A DNA stretch of 64,000 nt, from positions 124,001 through 188,000 of the IMG/VR virus record IMGVR_UViG_3300035181_000357, one strand, 5' to 3'. Positions 1-9,545 of the stretch are shown in pieces (within the stretch, counting starts at the first letter, position 1; each line of letters opens with the position of its first letter). The notes beneath the pieces were generated by a model. It had not been told where the DNA came from and did no database searches. It worked only from the letters and a program-made list of their open reading frames with translations. Made by a program: the position numbers and the translations under genes. The stretch comes from a virus.

Positions 1-2333
1 GTAACTTCAATCTCCCATCTCTCCCATCTATTCCTAATTTCTTCGGGAACTTCACATTTGATGGGTTCAAATTCCCTAAAGGGCAGTTCACTTTTAAACT
101 ATCTTTCGATAAGAATTTTGCGTTTGGACAATGCCGTCTTCGTGGTGGAGATATAGACATCTTCAGAAATTATCCAAAGACGATGGATTGGAATGGTATC
201 CCATGCACTATCCCAGTCTACAGACCACCCCTTAGTGGTTATATCTATGTCAACGGGACTCCACAAAATGTTGGAACCATAAAAGATACCCCATACTATA
301 CAGATTTTGACCCAAATACAGATTTCTATTCTGGATCAGGGTTCCCTGATCCTACTAAGATTGTTAGTGACTACCATATGGCAGTCGATCTCTATATTGA
401 GAGGTTGGCTTCTCTAACAGAAATAATTTTCCCGATCCAGAATGTAGTAGATTCAAACTATGACCCAAATCTAATGGCTGGGTGGTTGATCTTAATCTCT
501 AAGAACAGAAGTTTAAGACAAGGGCAGTGGCTACCTAGATTTCAAGAGTGTTATGACCAGTTTGTAGCTCCGTCTATCGCATACATAGAAACCAATGGTA
601 TCGTCTGGAATAACAAACTAAATGGCCCTGGTCCTCGTGCTGGAGACATAAATATTCCACTGATTCCAATCTTGAAGAGTGGGAATGCTACAAGAGTAGG
701 ACAGATACTCTGGATGTTGACGTTCCTGGAAACAGGGCTGATTGGGTATAATAGAAACAAGAATTTTGATATTTATCAGCTACAGACTGGTACAGATTTA
801 GACTCTATGGTCAAGAACTACCTAGATCCTATAACAGGGGAGTCCACAGATTATGTACAGTACACAAGCAGCATCTCTGAGACTCTCGTTATCGCTTTAG
901 ATTCTGGAGGCAAAGCACAGTATCCAACATCTATAGCAGTACCAAGACCACTATACAATACACTAGTATCTGTCATAACTAAGCTATCTGTTAAAATAGA
1001 TCAGGTTCCAACCTTCATAAGTCAGAGGCCAAAGTACAGATATGTGTATAGTAATTTCGGTGAACAAATAATCCTAGACAAATACTCTCAATACTGGAGG
1101 GAATTGGCTGATAACTGGAACACTCTAATAAGTTCAAATGATTATAATTCTAAATTCTTATTATCATATGAACAAGCTATTGAAGAGACGATAGATCCGC
1201 TGGGTACCAGGGTACTAGCTGCTACTATAAATCTAGATTGTGATACAAGATCCCATACCTGGACTCCAGCAACATACAAGCTACCAATTTTCATACAAGA
1301 TCCCCTAGAATTATACCCACCAACCAATGTAGTACCCAACGATGCAGCCTGGATCGGGGATGAACTTATAGAGGATAAGTATCTGTTGAGAGCGGATATT
1401 CAAGGTCTAGATCTAAATACAAAAATGACTATGATGCAGCTTAATAGAGCGTATAGTGTTCTACGCTCAAATACACAACAGATGATACAAGCGATCGATG
1501 CAACCATATCTGGAGCGAGTACGAGTTCTGTATCTGGGTTTAGTTATTCCCTTGAAACTCAGATAAATGATATACCACAGATAGGTTCAGATCTAGAATT
1601 TACAGTGATGGATTTTGATCAGAGTAACTACTATACGAATGGTGTTTCTTTCAAAATCACTAATCCAGGTGCCTACTCCTTGTCTACAAGTGTTACATTC
1701 CCAAATACAGATGTGGGAGTTAGAACTGTAACTGTGATCAAGAATGGTACTCAAATTCTAGATACAAAGCAATCCACACCAGGATCTGGTCCTGTAACAA
1801 TAGATCTTAATTTCACAGCTGATCTGCTAACAAATGATCAAATAAAAGTCAGAGTAACACATAGTTGCTTGGTACCACAAGATATTTCTGTTGCCTCATT
1901 TATAGGAACTCTGATTGGATCTGTTGGGGCAGTATCTCCAGGTCCTGGAACGACTACTACAACAGCTACTCAATTCACCATAATCACAACATCTACAATA
2001 TCGTCTGGTACATGCTTTAAATTTAATTCAGATGGTACTACAGCAACCAAGTTAGATCCAGCTAACTCAGCTGTTCTACCATTCATAGATGGTGTTGCCT
2101 TGGCTGGAGCGAATTCTGGGACAGCTGTAGCAACAGCTAAGATTCATGGTGAAGTATATACTATTCCAGGCTCCACCTTTACAGCTGGTCCTATATTCTT
2201 GGGTCTAGATGGGCGTCTTACTCAAGTTCAGCCTCTCGCGGCCACAGGATATGCTTGGTATGTTCAGGTAGGTAGAGCATTGAATGCTACCACGGTCATC
2301 ATGGATTCTCAACTTCCTATCTCACTTTTGTAA
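1..2333 (+). CDS. Fibre-like virion protein, 5'-truncated
   Basis: The frame is open to the left edge of the window, so the ATG at 183 is probably internal and the gene starts outside. The visible ~775 residues are rich in Asn, Thr, Ser and Tyr. The last third is beta-sandwich-like (alternating hydrophobic and Thr/Ser strands) and is followed by a Thr-run linker and a C-terminal domain of about 120 residues with many small residues, as in trimeric phage fibre tips. It lies directly upstream of lysis and tail genes on the same strand. No family is recognised; a fibre or baseplate role is inferred from composition and neighbours. Confidence 0.6.
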   Translation, partial: NFNLPSLPSIPNFFGNFTFDGFKFPKGQFTFKLSFDKNFAFGQCRLRGGDIDIFRNYPKTMDWNGIPCTIPVYRPPLSGYIYVNGTPQNVGTIKDTPYYTDFDPNTDFYSGSGFPDPTKIVSDYHMAVDLYIERLASLTEIIFPIQNVVDSNYDPNLMAGWLILISKNRSLRQGQWLPRFQECYDQFVAPSIAYIETNGIVWNNKLNGPGPRAGDINIPLIPILKSGNATRVGQILWMLTFLETGLIGYNRNKNFDIYQLQTGTDLDSMVKNYLDPITGESTDYVQYTSSISETLVIALDSGGKAQYPTSIAVPRPLYNTLVSVITKLSVKIDQVPTFISQRPKYRYVYSNFGEQIILDKYSQYWRELADNWNTLISSNDYNSKFLLSYEQAIEETIDPLGTRVLAATINLDCDTRSHTWTPATYKLPIFIQDPLELYPPTNVVPNDAAWIGDELIEDKYLLRADIQGLDLNTKMTMMQLNRAYSVLRSNTQQMIQAIDATISGASTSSVSGFSYSLETQINDIPQIGSDLEFTVMDFDQSNYYTNGVSFKITNPGAYSLSTSVTFPNTDVGVRTVTVIKNGTQILDTKQSTPGSGPVTIDLNFTADLLTNDQIKVRVTHSCLVPQDISVASFIGTLIGSVGAVSPGPGTTTTTATQFTIITTSTISSGTCFKFNSDGTTATKLDPANSAVLPFIDGVALAGANSGTAVATAKIHGEVYTIPGSTFTAGPIFLGLDGRLTQVQPLAATGYAWYVQVGRALNATTVIMDSQLPISLL

Positions 2334-2379
2334 CTTCGTAATCTATTAATGGACTAGTTGGTTAAGGTCTCTTGGGTGT

Positions 2380-2411
2380 AATGAGGTGTGGCGTATGTGT
2401 CACACCTCATT
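2380..2411 (+). terminator. Hairpin after the fibre-like gene
   Basis: Perfect 11-bp stem AATGAGGTGTG / CACACCTCATT with a 10-nt loop, 47 nt after the stop codon. The tract after it (CTATTTAAG) is only moderately T-rich, so it may be a terminator or an RNA-processing hairpin. A strong AGGAGG ribosome site for the next gene follows at about 2436. Confidence 0.6.
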
Positions 2412-2445
2412 CTATTTAAGGTATTAATATCTCATAGGAGGAAAA

Positions 2446-3111
2446 ATGAAGATATGCAGATATGTACTAGCAGTATCACTTTTTCTAAATGTAGTACTGG
2501 GCTTTTACTGGTTTCAGCTCAGGGAAGAAAATAAAGCATTGAAGGCTCACATCCTTAGCACTGTGAGTTCTGTTGGATCAGTAGAAAGTAAGATTATGTC
2601 TATGGATAAGTCAAGTGTTCAGGTAACGGCATATACGGCTACAGAAGGTCAAAGGTTTGCGAATGGGGTACCAGTAGCAGCTGCCATATCTCCGATGATC
2701 GAGAAGAGCTACAAGATCAAGATGGGAGATACCATAGTTCTGTTTGATAGGAATAAGAAGGCAAATTTCCTATGCAGAGTTGTGGACAGGACATCACAAG
2801 ATGAGACTAGACCTGTAGTAGATCTATTATTCCGGGACAAGAAAGAAGCTGTAAACTTCGGAAGAAAGAATCTTCTAATATCAAAGATAGAGAAGAAAGA
2901 TCTGAAAGAAGCCACCTATGTCTTAGTAACTATGGATGCTAAGACATGGCTGTACTCAAAGGAATTGTTTACGAGAAGTATGGAAGAGGGGATTATTACC
3001 CCTGATGAACTTCCCCTTGCTACAGCGTACTGGTTGAATCTGAATAGAGCTATAGGTTATAACCATGATAAAGAATCACCAAAGCCAAAGAAACAGAATA
3101 TGAAAACTTAG
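2446..3111 (+). CDS. Membrane-anchored 3D-domain (double-psi barrel) protein
   Basis: 221 residues. Residues 4-23 are one hydrophobic segment (signal anchor), followed by a short charged linker. Residues ~60-140 resemble the 3D domain of MltA and related cell-wall proteins: VTAYTATEG near the start, a following ANG and AAAISP, then VVDRT and VVDLLF, with an aspartate in each of the last two motifs. The 3D domain belongs to the double-psi beta-barrel peptidoglycan-active proteins. The ribosome site is a near-perfect AGGAGG. With the endolysin just downstream, a role in cell-wall degradation or lysis is likely; the C-terminal ~75 residues are unassigned. Confidence 0.6.
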   Translation: MKICRYVLAVSLFLNVVLGFYWFQLREENKALKAHILSTVSSVGSVESKIMSMDKSSVQVTAYTATEGQRFANGVPVAAAISPMIEKSYKIKMGDTIVLFDRNKKANFLCRVVDRTSQDETRPVVDLLFRDKKEAVNFGRKNLLISKIEKKDLKEATYVLVTMDAKTWLYSKELFTRSMEEGIITPDELPLATAYWLNLNRAIGYNHDKESPKPKKQNMKT

Positions 3112-3116
3112 TTTAA

Positions 3117-3231
3117 AGGCATTGATGACTTGGGTCCACGGCACCCATGCTTAACAGCGGGTCATCTCCAGGGTAGGAACAACCATACTAAACCAGCTTG
3201 TTTCGGGAAAGTTCGAATCTTTCAGTGCCTA
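3117..3231 (+). ncRNA. tRNA-like RNA, about 115 nt, non-canonical
   Basis: A 7-bp acceptor-like helix AGGCATT (3117-3123) / AGTGCCT (3224-3230; one G-U) encloses a perfect T-arm GAAAG-TTCGAAT-CTTTC (3207-3223), followed by A and CTA. The body is about 40 nt too long for a tRNA. Directly after the acceptor strand comes a helix GATGAC (3124-3129) / GTCATC (3161-3166) containing TGGGT-CCACGGC-ACCCA (3131-3147). I could not find a normal anticodon arm with U33. It could be a tRNA with an insertion, a decayed tRNA, or a tRNA-mimicking RNA. It sits alone between the 3D-domain gene and the endolysin. Confidence 0.5.
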
Positions 3232-3270
3232 CTATAAAATTATTAACGACAACTCATATAGAGGTACGAT

Positions 3271-4080
3271 ATGGAATATACACAAGAGCAAATTGCTAGT
3301 CATTTAGATACATGCCTATCCATTAGTGGATTCTTTGAAGGAAGTAACTTCAATCCCAGATATGATAATGCTACAGACAATTTTGATGGGGCAGGGATCA
3401 GTTGTGGATGCTTACAATGGGCTGCAGGCCCAGGATCTCTATCAACATTTCTAAAACACTGCTTACACAATATGGATGAGGCAAAAGCCAATGCATACTT
3501 CAGTGAATTTGGTGATTCTGTAGTCACAAATATGTCCAATATGAATGGAGACCAGGCTAAGAACTATAGCCTCGCGAATTTTTTAGATGGTGCAGGGAAA
3601 TGGTTACCAAATGCAAAGGCAGCATGGAAAACCTTCCTAGTAGATGAAGATGTTATCAAGACTCAAAGACAAGTCGCACAAGATGATATTCTGATGAAAG
3701 CATATAGTCTAGTCTCAAAGTTCACACCAGGTGAAGAACTAAATTTGAGAGCTATTGCCTTCTTCTTTGATATCGTAGTACAGTCTGGTGGTATGAAGAA
3801 CAGCCGTGGAAGTGTTGAACCAGTTAAGAAAGAGAATGCTGGATCATATGTTAAGGCTGTTGATGAGGCTAGGGCACAAGGCAAGCAATGGACCGCAGAT
3901 CGTTGGGCTAATTCTACAGATGAACCTATTAGCCGCTGGCTTCTACACTACGCATATGAGAGAGCTCAATTAAGCCTCCCTCAGTGGCGTTGGAATGCCT
4001 TAGCCAGAAGAGGTACTATTGCGACCAGATGGGGTTATGTAAATAGTACGAAGATAGATTTAACTAATAAACTGCCTTAA
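3271..4080 (+). CDS. Lysozyme-superfamily endolysin (GH46/chitosanase-like)
   Basis: 269 residues without a signal peptide. The segment FFEGS at ~21-25, then NFDGAGISCGCLQW at ~38-51 and GSLSTFL, matches a pattern seen in lysozyme-like or chitosanase-like phage and bacterial proteins, where the Glu of FEG and the Asp of NFDG are in catalytic positions. Length fits a single-domain muramidase-type enzyme. The gene overlaps the convergent Kelch gene by 4 bases (overlapping TAA/TTA stops). The role in host lysis is inferred from fold and from the neighbouring 3D-domain gene. The exact glycosidase specificity cannot be read from sequence. Confidence 0.6.
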   Translation: MEYTQEQIASHLDTCLSISGFFEGSNFNPRYDNATDNFDGAGISCGCLQWAAGPGSLSTFLKHCLHNMDEAKANAYFSEFGDSVVTNMSNMNGDQAKNYSLANFLDGAGKWLPNAKAAWKTFLVDEDVIKTQRQVAQDDILMKAYSLVSKFTPGEELNLRAIAFFFDIVVQSGGMKNSRGSVEPVKKENAGSYVKAVDEARAQGKQWTADRWANSTDEPISRWLLHYAYERAQLSLPQWRWNALARRGTIATRWGYVNSTKIDLTNKLP

Positions 4081-5705
4081 ACTCCTGGGACTTTAGTAAA
4101 TTCTGCTGTTATAGTATCTCTGACCAGATCAATAATAATTACATATATACCAGCATCATTACTCTCCGCTGTTGGATTAATTATATATGTACAATATATG
4201 TTTCCCCTCGAATAATGAATAGACAGAGGATCTAGATCAGCAGCCACACCGATTGGATGGAGTCTAAAAGCTAGATATTGCCCAACCATAAAGGTCATCC
4301 ACATATCTAGACGGGAATCCTGATCTAAAATTGAGACACTGGTTCTATTCATTAGAATGAGACTGTTATCTGGGAATTTCTTTAAAGATCCTCTATGATC
4401 AGATGTGTCTTCCAGATACCAAGAAGCATAATTGCTACTCGTGACTGGGAGAGTATATATAACATCTGTGGCTTTCTCTAATCCATCGGAACTTCCTAAA
4501 ACATAGTAAAATGCATCAAACTTTATAACAGGATTGAACCATCTTCTAGCAGTGATAGCTCCTAAATTAGTTACAATATCTCCTGATATTGAGTATGATA
4601 ATAATGTTGTAGATGCTGAGGTTCCAAAATCTTCGCCAGCAAATATCAGGAGATTTCCACTCTCTTCCTGAATACCATATCCTGCTCTCCAATTTCCTGT
4701 CGATAGAGGAAGGGATGAGACACCGCCCGTCTTCGTTACTTTTTGTAGAAGTAGGGAGACGCTGTCGGTTGAGTCATATCCACCCCAAATATAGAACTCA
4801 TTATTATATTCTATTCCTGTAACCCCATGAACACCAGATACTAGGGTAGGACCGTCATAAACAGTATATGTTGCTAGATTAAAGATCCTACCTGTCTTAG
4901 TATCAGCACCTGTTACGACAGTATCCTGACCTCCAAGAACCCAAACCTCATTGTTGTTCGGTTGCCATACAGCTGCATCAGTACGTGACATTCTAACTGG
5001 AATTATAATTAGAGTATCATTAACAGGATCAAATATATAGGTGTTCGGATTAGGGGTCAAAACAGTCTTACCCTCATACCCACCGAATATCAGGAATGTT
5101 CCATCTCCTAGAGGGTGTACAATCAATTCAGATAACTCTCTGTCGAAATATGAGACGTAAGTGAACCACTGGTTTGTAGTAGGATTGAAACCATGGATGG
5201 TTGTGTCCTTTGCACCAACTACTCCACCTACTAAGGTTCCTCCAAAAGAAATCACAACATTGTTAATATTCTTAACCAATCTAACAGTTTTATCTATAGC
5301 TGTCGGGTAGTCATTAATGTAGTTCGTCACAGAATACTCTAGAACCCGGTCATATGGATTTAAGGTTCCACATATATTTGGAGTAGCAGTAGAAGTATTT
5401 TCTATAAATAGAATTCTCCCATCCTGTAGAAGTACACTAGCTACGATAGCGTTGTTGGTTAGGTCTTGAGTAACTCTATTAACACTAAAATTAGCAACAT
5501 AAGGAACTTCTATCCCATTCTCATAATATTTACCAGAAGCGGCGTATCCGCTGAAAGAAGGGTCGGGGCTAAAGAATGGATCCAAGATAGATTTTTCTAT
5601 TGTACAAGAGACAATAGAAGTGTCACCAACGATCTGATGTTTCCCAGCCTGATCATAAGACCTGCTACTAATGAGTGGGGGGAAAGTATTTACGGTTTGA
5701 TCCAT
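4077..5705 (-). CDS. Kelch-repeat beta-propeller protein
   Basis: 542 residues on the reverse strand within an otherwise forward virion block. From about residue 150 onward there are repeated blades with the Kelch signature: FLIFGGYEG, VWVLGGQD, FYIWGGYD and LLIFAGED, each a hydrophobic strand plus Gly-Gly (or Ala-Gly), with spaced Trp/Tyr. The first ~150 residues are unlike the blades. Phage propellers of this kind are plausible adhesins or decorations, but this is inference. It converges on the endolysin (overlapping stops) and diverges from the beta-helix fibre, so it has its own promoter. Confidence 0.7.
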   Translation of the reverse strand: MDQTVNTFPPLISSRSYDQAGKHQIVGDTSIVSCTIEKSILDPFFSPDPSFSGYAASGKYYENGIEVPYVANFSVNRVTQDLTNNAIVASVLLQDGRILFIENTSTATPNICGTLNPYDRVLEYSVTNYINDYPTAIDKTVRLVKNINNVVISFGGTLVGGVVGAKDTTIHGFNPTTNQWFTYVSYFDRELSELIVHPLGDGTFLIFGGYEGKTVLTPNPNTYIFDPVNDTLIIIPVRMSRTDAAVWQPNNNEVWVLGGQDTVVTGADTKTGRIFNLATYTVYDGPTLVSGVHGVTGIEYNNEFYIWGGYDSTDSVSLLLQKVTKTGGVSSLPLSTGNWRAGYGIQEESGNLLIFAGEDFGTSASTTLLSYSISGDIVTNLGAITARRWFNPVIKFDAFYYVLGSSDGLEKATDVIYTLPVTSSNYASWYLEDTSDHRGSLKKFPDNSLILMNRTSVSILDQDSRLDMWMTFMVGQYLAFRLHPIGVAADLDPLSIHYSRGNIYCTYIINPTAESNDAGIYVIIIDLVRDTITAEFTKVPGV

Positions 5706-5784
5706 CGGCTTCTCGATCTTATAATGAGTAACATTTTAGAGATTTCCTATTTTTATAATGTAGAAAGATTCTTTCGGTGACATA
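5706..5784. promoter_or_regulatory. Divergent promoter region, Kelch / beta-helix fibre
   Basis: A 79-bp AT-rich gap separates divergent genes. TATAAT at 5754-5759 lies 26 nt before the forward ATG. On the reverse strand a CATTATAAG box lies about 20 nt before the Kelch start. No good -35 box is seen for either; these could be late-type promoters with only an AT-rich -10. Confidence 0.35.
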
Positions 5785-8700
5785 ATGAAGACATATCCAA
5801 GTACAGTTTCAAGAACCCTCACTCCTGAGAATAAAAGTCTTGTAACGGTAATAGGTAGACACGATAAACGTTTGACAGACTCTGAGTTAAACTTAATCCA
5901 AGACATTCAAGATCTTAAGAGAACTAAGGTTCTTGAGAATACAACATTCTCTGGTTGTCTCTCGGCTAGCCCTTTTATGTTTGACAACCAGAAACCACTC
6001 AGTCTTCAGATCCCAGCATTTGATGTCTTATTCTCTGGAAATGTAGTAAGAGTTGGTGGGAACCTGATTAATAATCTTGGGTTAAATAATGTATATATTC
6101 CAAGACCAAATCAGTGGGATGGGGGATCTGCGGCAGATGATGCAAAGATTCTAGTAGTCTATCTGGAATTATGGTTCAAAGCCCTAGAATCAGAATCTGG
6201 AGAAGGTTATGCTGTATCTGGGTCCAATAAATACTTCTATCCCAACGGATGTATCGATGCTGATCCAAGCAATTATATCCTAGACGACACGGTTGATCCA
6301 TACCAGGGCGTCGCCACCTCAGCTAGAGCACAAGTACAATGGGCTATCAGAACAGCATCTGTCCCCCTAGCCTATAACTTTGATACTTTCAGATTTGGGC
6401 TAGATCCATCTCCAGGTGTGGGTGAAGTCTTTGCTCGTGGTGCTGCAGAATCCTTAGGTGATCCTTCAGCCTTTAGTTTCTCTAATATGGGTCCAGTCAA
6501 TGGAGATTCTGGTCTGTGGCGTGCTGGAGATGGGAACATCTACAATTCCCTACGATCAATGGATGGTTATTCCTATGCCATGCCTCTCGCCGTTCTATTC
6601 CAGAGAAATACAGGGTACTACTCTCTTGACCAGAATCCTTTTGGGTCGGCAGATCTCCACGCTGGTGGTGGTACTTATGTGTCTGGTATTAGCGGTAGAG
6701 TAGATGGTAAGTTCAGTGACATTGTATATGCAGACGATCTAGTAGACACTAGACTGACTGTATCATTGACTGGATATGATTATGATAAGATTCTGAAGCA
6801 GAGTTTTCATGATATAATCTCTGGTGAGACTAATATAAAGATCTGCAGAGGGGAATCCCCAGGTTCTAAATCAACCTTCTTAGGGTCAAGATTAGAGTAC
6901 GCTGTTACTTTCGGACAATTGTCAGTGAATAATACCGATAGGGTCGGTTCGTTTGATGGCTTTAGATCTGGATTCTCTAGTGATCAGAGGATATATAGAG
7001 TAACCGAAACACGAACGATAAATCAGAAGATAGATGGAACTCAGGGAGCAGCCTGGGTACTAAATGATACTGTAACTCTTCAACTACCTGCTGAGGTTAA
7101 TCCTGCTGCATCCATTGAATCTCTGGTAGTACAGTCTCTAGTGAGACAAACAGATGGATCTCTAAAGCCAATAAATCTATTCGGTGGACAGGTTCTACTA
7201 ACTGGTATTGGATCTAGATCTGTCATCATTAAGATAAATCAGAATTTAACTGGTTCAAACTTTGATCCAGGATTGAATCCTCTCGTGATAACTGCCTCTG
7301 TTAAGTATCCCTCAGGTCTCGGAGAAGATCTAAAGAAAACCTTGAATAAGATTCAAGGTGGGCTTCTTCATGACTCCACTAAGAATGTGGATCTCAGAAC
7401 CTTCGGAATTTCAGATTATGAGATAAGCAGTCTTCAGAATAAGCAGACCATTGATTCACTCATATCATATAATCCCTCGTATTCAAGTACCATATTTGGA
7501 ACTCGTGCTATTATTCAGATCCCAACTTCCCAGGCAGTCATCTCTGGGGGATTTACAACCTTCTCCGTTCCTAAAAATAATATAGATGGAAGATATACAG
7601 GAATGTATATCTTCAATATCGAGGATTCTGGTGGTGGTAATATATTTACTATTACTAGTAGAAAGACCACGTCTGATAGAATGTTCATCACTATAAATGG
7701 TGATATCACAGGTATGGGAACTACTCAAGTAAGGATTACAGTATTATTAAATAATACAGCACAAATCAGCTTCAATCCATCAGTAAAGGGATTAACTTCG
7801 ATAGAAGAGACTGTAGTAGTTGGGAACAGTACATCTACCACAGATCAGAGAGTTAGAATACTTAGTATCCGAAAATTTGCAGATAGAAATGAACTAATTT
7901 TAGTATCCAACAAATCAATGATCAAGGGTATAGGAGGTAATGACGTTGATAGATTTATCTTCGTTGCTTCTTTATCTGAACCTGGGTCCTTTGATGCCTA
8001 TAAGATAACTTCTATATCACTGAATCTAGGTATTTTAAAGATAGTGGTTCCACCAACCGTAAACTTGGAATCACAAACCTTCTGGATCCCAATGTCTTTA
8101 ATCGTATCTCTAGATAAGACATCAACTATGACCTTAGTAGGTACATACACACCATATCAAGGTGAGGGAATTCAGAATAGAGAATATAGTGTTATAAACG
8201 CAGAAGAAATGGCATTTATATCCACTAATGGAACAGGATCTGCCCCAGTAGTGGGGATCAGGGATATATATCCCTACAATAGAGAACTACCTATCTCGAC
8301 CATCCTCCCAGCCCTAGTATCTTGGTCTGATTCTGACCTAGCTAATCAATCTCTATCCAGTGATCATGCTAGTAACTATGAGACTAAACAAGCTTCAAAC
8401 GTAGAACACACCATCCCAACACAGTTATACACTAATGACTTCATCGATCCAGTAGCAAGCTTTAAGAGAAGAAAACTAAGGCTCTTATCCAAATCAGGAT
8501 CCAGAGGATTCAATAAGACCGCACCAAACGTAGGGTTTGGTATAAAGAAACCAAAGGTACGATCAGTTCTCGGTGATAGTCTCCAAGCTACAGTATCTTC
8601 TGTTACTATGTATGTAGATAACAGATATGGTTCAGATATTAGAGACGGTCTGACTAAAACAACAGCTAAGAAAACCATCTCTGGTGCTATTAAAGCTCTC

Positions 8701-9501
8701 CCTCCTGTATTGAAACATCCGGTATCCGTCGTACTCTTAGCAACTGGAAATAATTATGCTCTAAAGGATATGGTAACATCTGAGTACCAGGTCTCTTTAT
8801 ATGGAGATAACGAGACTAGACCACAGAAGTACTATACATTAGCTAATGTATCCTTCACTATGCAGGAATCCGGAAGATTAACGATTACCAAAGAATCTAC
8901 AAATCCTAATAGAATTGTAATCGATGGGGATCAGGCTCAGTTCGGAGACGGTTCTGTCAGTGCCTTTGTAATATCTGATTCTCGAGTGATATTGAATGGT
9001 CTAGAGATTAAGAATTTTAGAACACCAGCTATCGTATGTGTTGATTCCGATCTTGAATTACTAGACTGTCACATGAATCTAAACCAACAGACTCTTGCAG
9101 CCACACAAGGATCCAATGTTATTATAAACAAAGGAATAATCACCCTCGGAGAATTAGCATCAGGAATTGTAGTGTCGTCAAGTAATCTTCTTGTTAGTGG
9201 GTCTGTTAAGTTAGTAGCTACAAGCACAAAGGTAGATTCATTCTTTAATGCAGATAGGATTTCTAATATAACATTAGAAAAGCATGATTCACAGACGACA
9301 ACCTCTCTAGAAGAAGGAATAACATCTGGGACTGTAGTCTTGAAGGTCAACATGAACTCTACAGCATCATGCTCCAGCACCTGGATATCAAACGGTAAAG
9401 CCATTCTGACAACCAATTCTGTGTTGACCAGATCCATCCTAAAGAATCCATTCCTTGGCAATTCTGAATTCGACAGCAGTTCGAATGTAATAACTAATTA
9501 A
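5785..9501 (+). CDS. Large tail fibre with C-terminal right-handed beta-helix
   Basis: 1238 residues. The first ~920 residues are beta-rich with many G/S/N/T turns and no recognised family. From about residue 935 there is a DUF1565/pectate-lyase-like start (VDNRYGSDIRDGLTKTTAKK, then tandem ~20-residue rungs with ISGAI, VVLLATG, VIDGD, VISDSRVILNGLEIKNF, ELLDCHMN). This is typical of parallel beta-helix domains in phage tailspikes and fibres. It likely forms a trimeric host-contacting fibre. It is followed closely by the giant Ig-repeat gene in the same direction. Confidence 0.7.
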   Translation: MKTYPSTVSRTLTPENKSLVTVIGRHDKRLTDSELNLIQDIQDLKRTKVLENTTFSGCLSASPFMFDNQKPLSLQIPAFDVLFSGNVVRVGGNLINNLGLNNVYIPRPNQWDGGSAADDAKILVVYLELWFKALESESGEGYAVSGSNKYFYPNGCIDADPSNYILDDTVDPYQGVATSARAQVQWAIRTASVPLAYNFDTFRFGLDPSPGVGEVFARGAAESLGDPSAFSFSNMGPVNGDSGLWRAGDGNIYNSLRSMDGYSYAMPLAVLFQRNTGYYSLDQNPFGSADLHAGGGTYVSGISGRVDGKFSDIVYADDLVDTRLTVSLTGYDYDKILKQSFHDIISGETNIKICRGESPGSKSTFLGSRLEYAVTFGQLSVNNTDRVGSFDGFRSGFSSDQRIYRVTETRTINQKIDGTQGAAWVLNDTVTLQLPAEVNPAASIESLVVQSLVRQTDGSLKPINLFGGQVLLTGIGSRSVIIKINQNLTGSNFDPGLNPLVITASVKYPSGLGEDLKKTLNKIQGGLLHDSTKNVDLRTFGISDYEISSLQNKQTIDSLISYNPSYSSTIFGTRAIIQIPTSQAVISGGFTTFSVPKNNIDGRYTGMYIFNIEDSGGGNIFTITSRKTTSDRMFITINGDITGMGTTQVRITVLLNNTAQISFNPSVKGLTSIEETVVVGNSTSTTDQRVRILSIRKFADRNELILVSNKSMIKGIGGNDVDRFIFVASLSEPGSFDAYKITSISLNLGILKIVVPPTVNLESQTFWIPMSLIVSLDKTSTMTLVGTYTPYQGEGIQNREYSVINAEEMAFISTNGTGSAPVVGIRDIYPYNRELPISTILPALVSWSDSDLANQSLSSDHASNYETKQASNVEHTIPTQLYTNDFIDPVASFKRRKLRLLSKSGSRGFNKTAPNVGFGIKKPKVRSVLGDSLQATVSSVTMYVDNRYGSDIRDGLTKTTAKKTISGAIKALPPVLKHPVSVVLLATGNNYALKDMVTSEYQVSLYGDNETRPQKYYTLANVSFTMQESGRLTITKESTNPNRIVIDGDQAQFGDGSVSAFVISDSRVILNGLEIKNFRTPAIVCVDSDLELLDCHMNLNQQTLAATQGSNVIINKGIITLGELASGIVVSSSNLLVSGSVKLVATSTKVDSFFNADRISNITLEKHDSQTTTSLEEGITSGTVVLKVNMNSTASCSSTWISNGKAILTTNSVLTRSILKNPFLGNSEFDSSSNVITN

Positions 9502-9545
9502 AGAGCATATAGAAACTTATAGCATCTATAGTGGTAGGAACAACT

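Noticed and set aside
9531-9545. GTG start for the giant Ig/Hint protein
   Set aside because: The TAGGAA ribosome site overlaps the codons after this GTG and is correctly spaced for ATG 9546.
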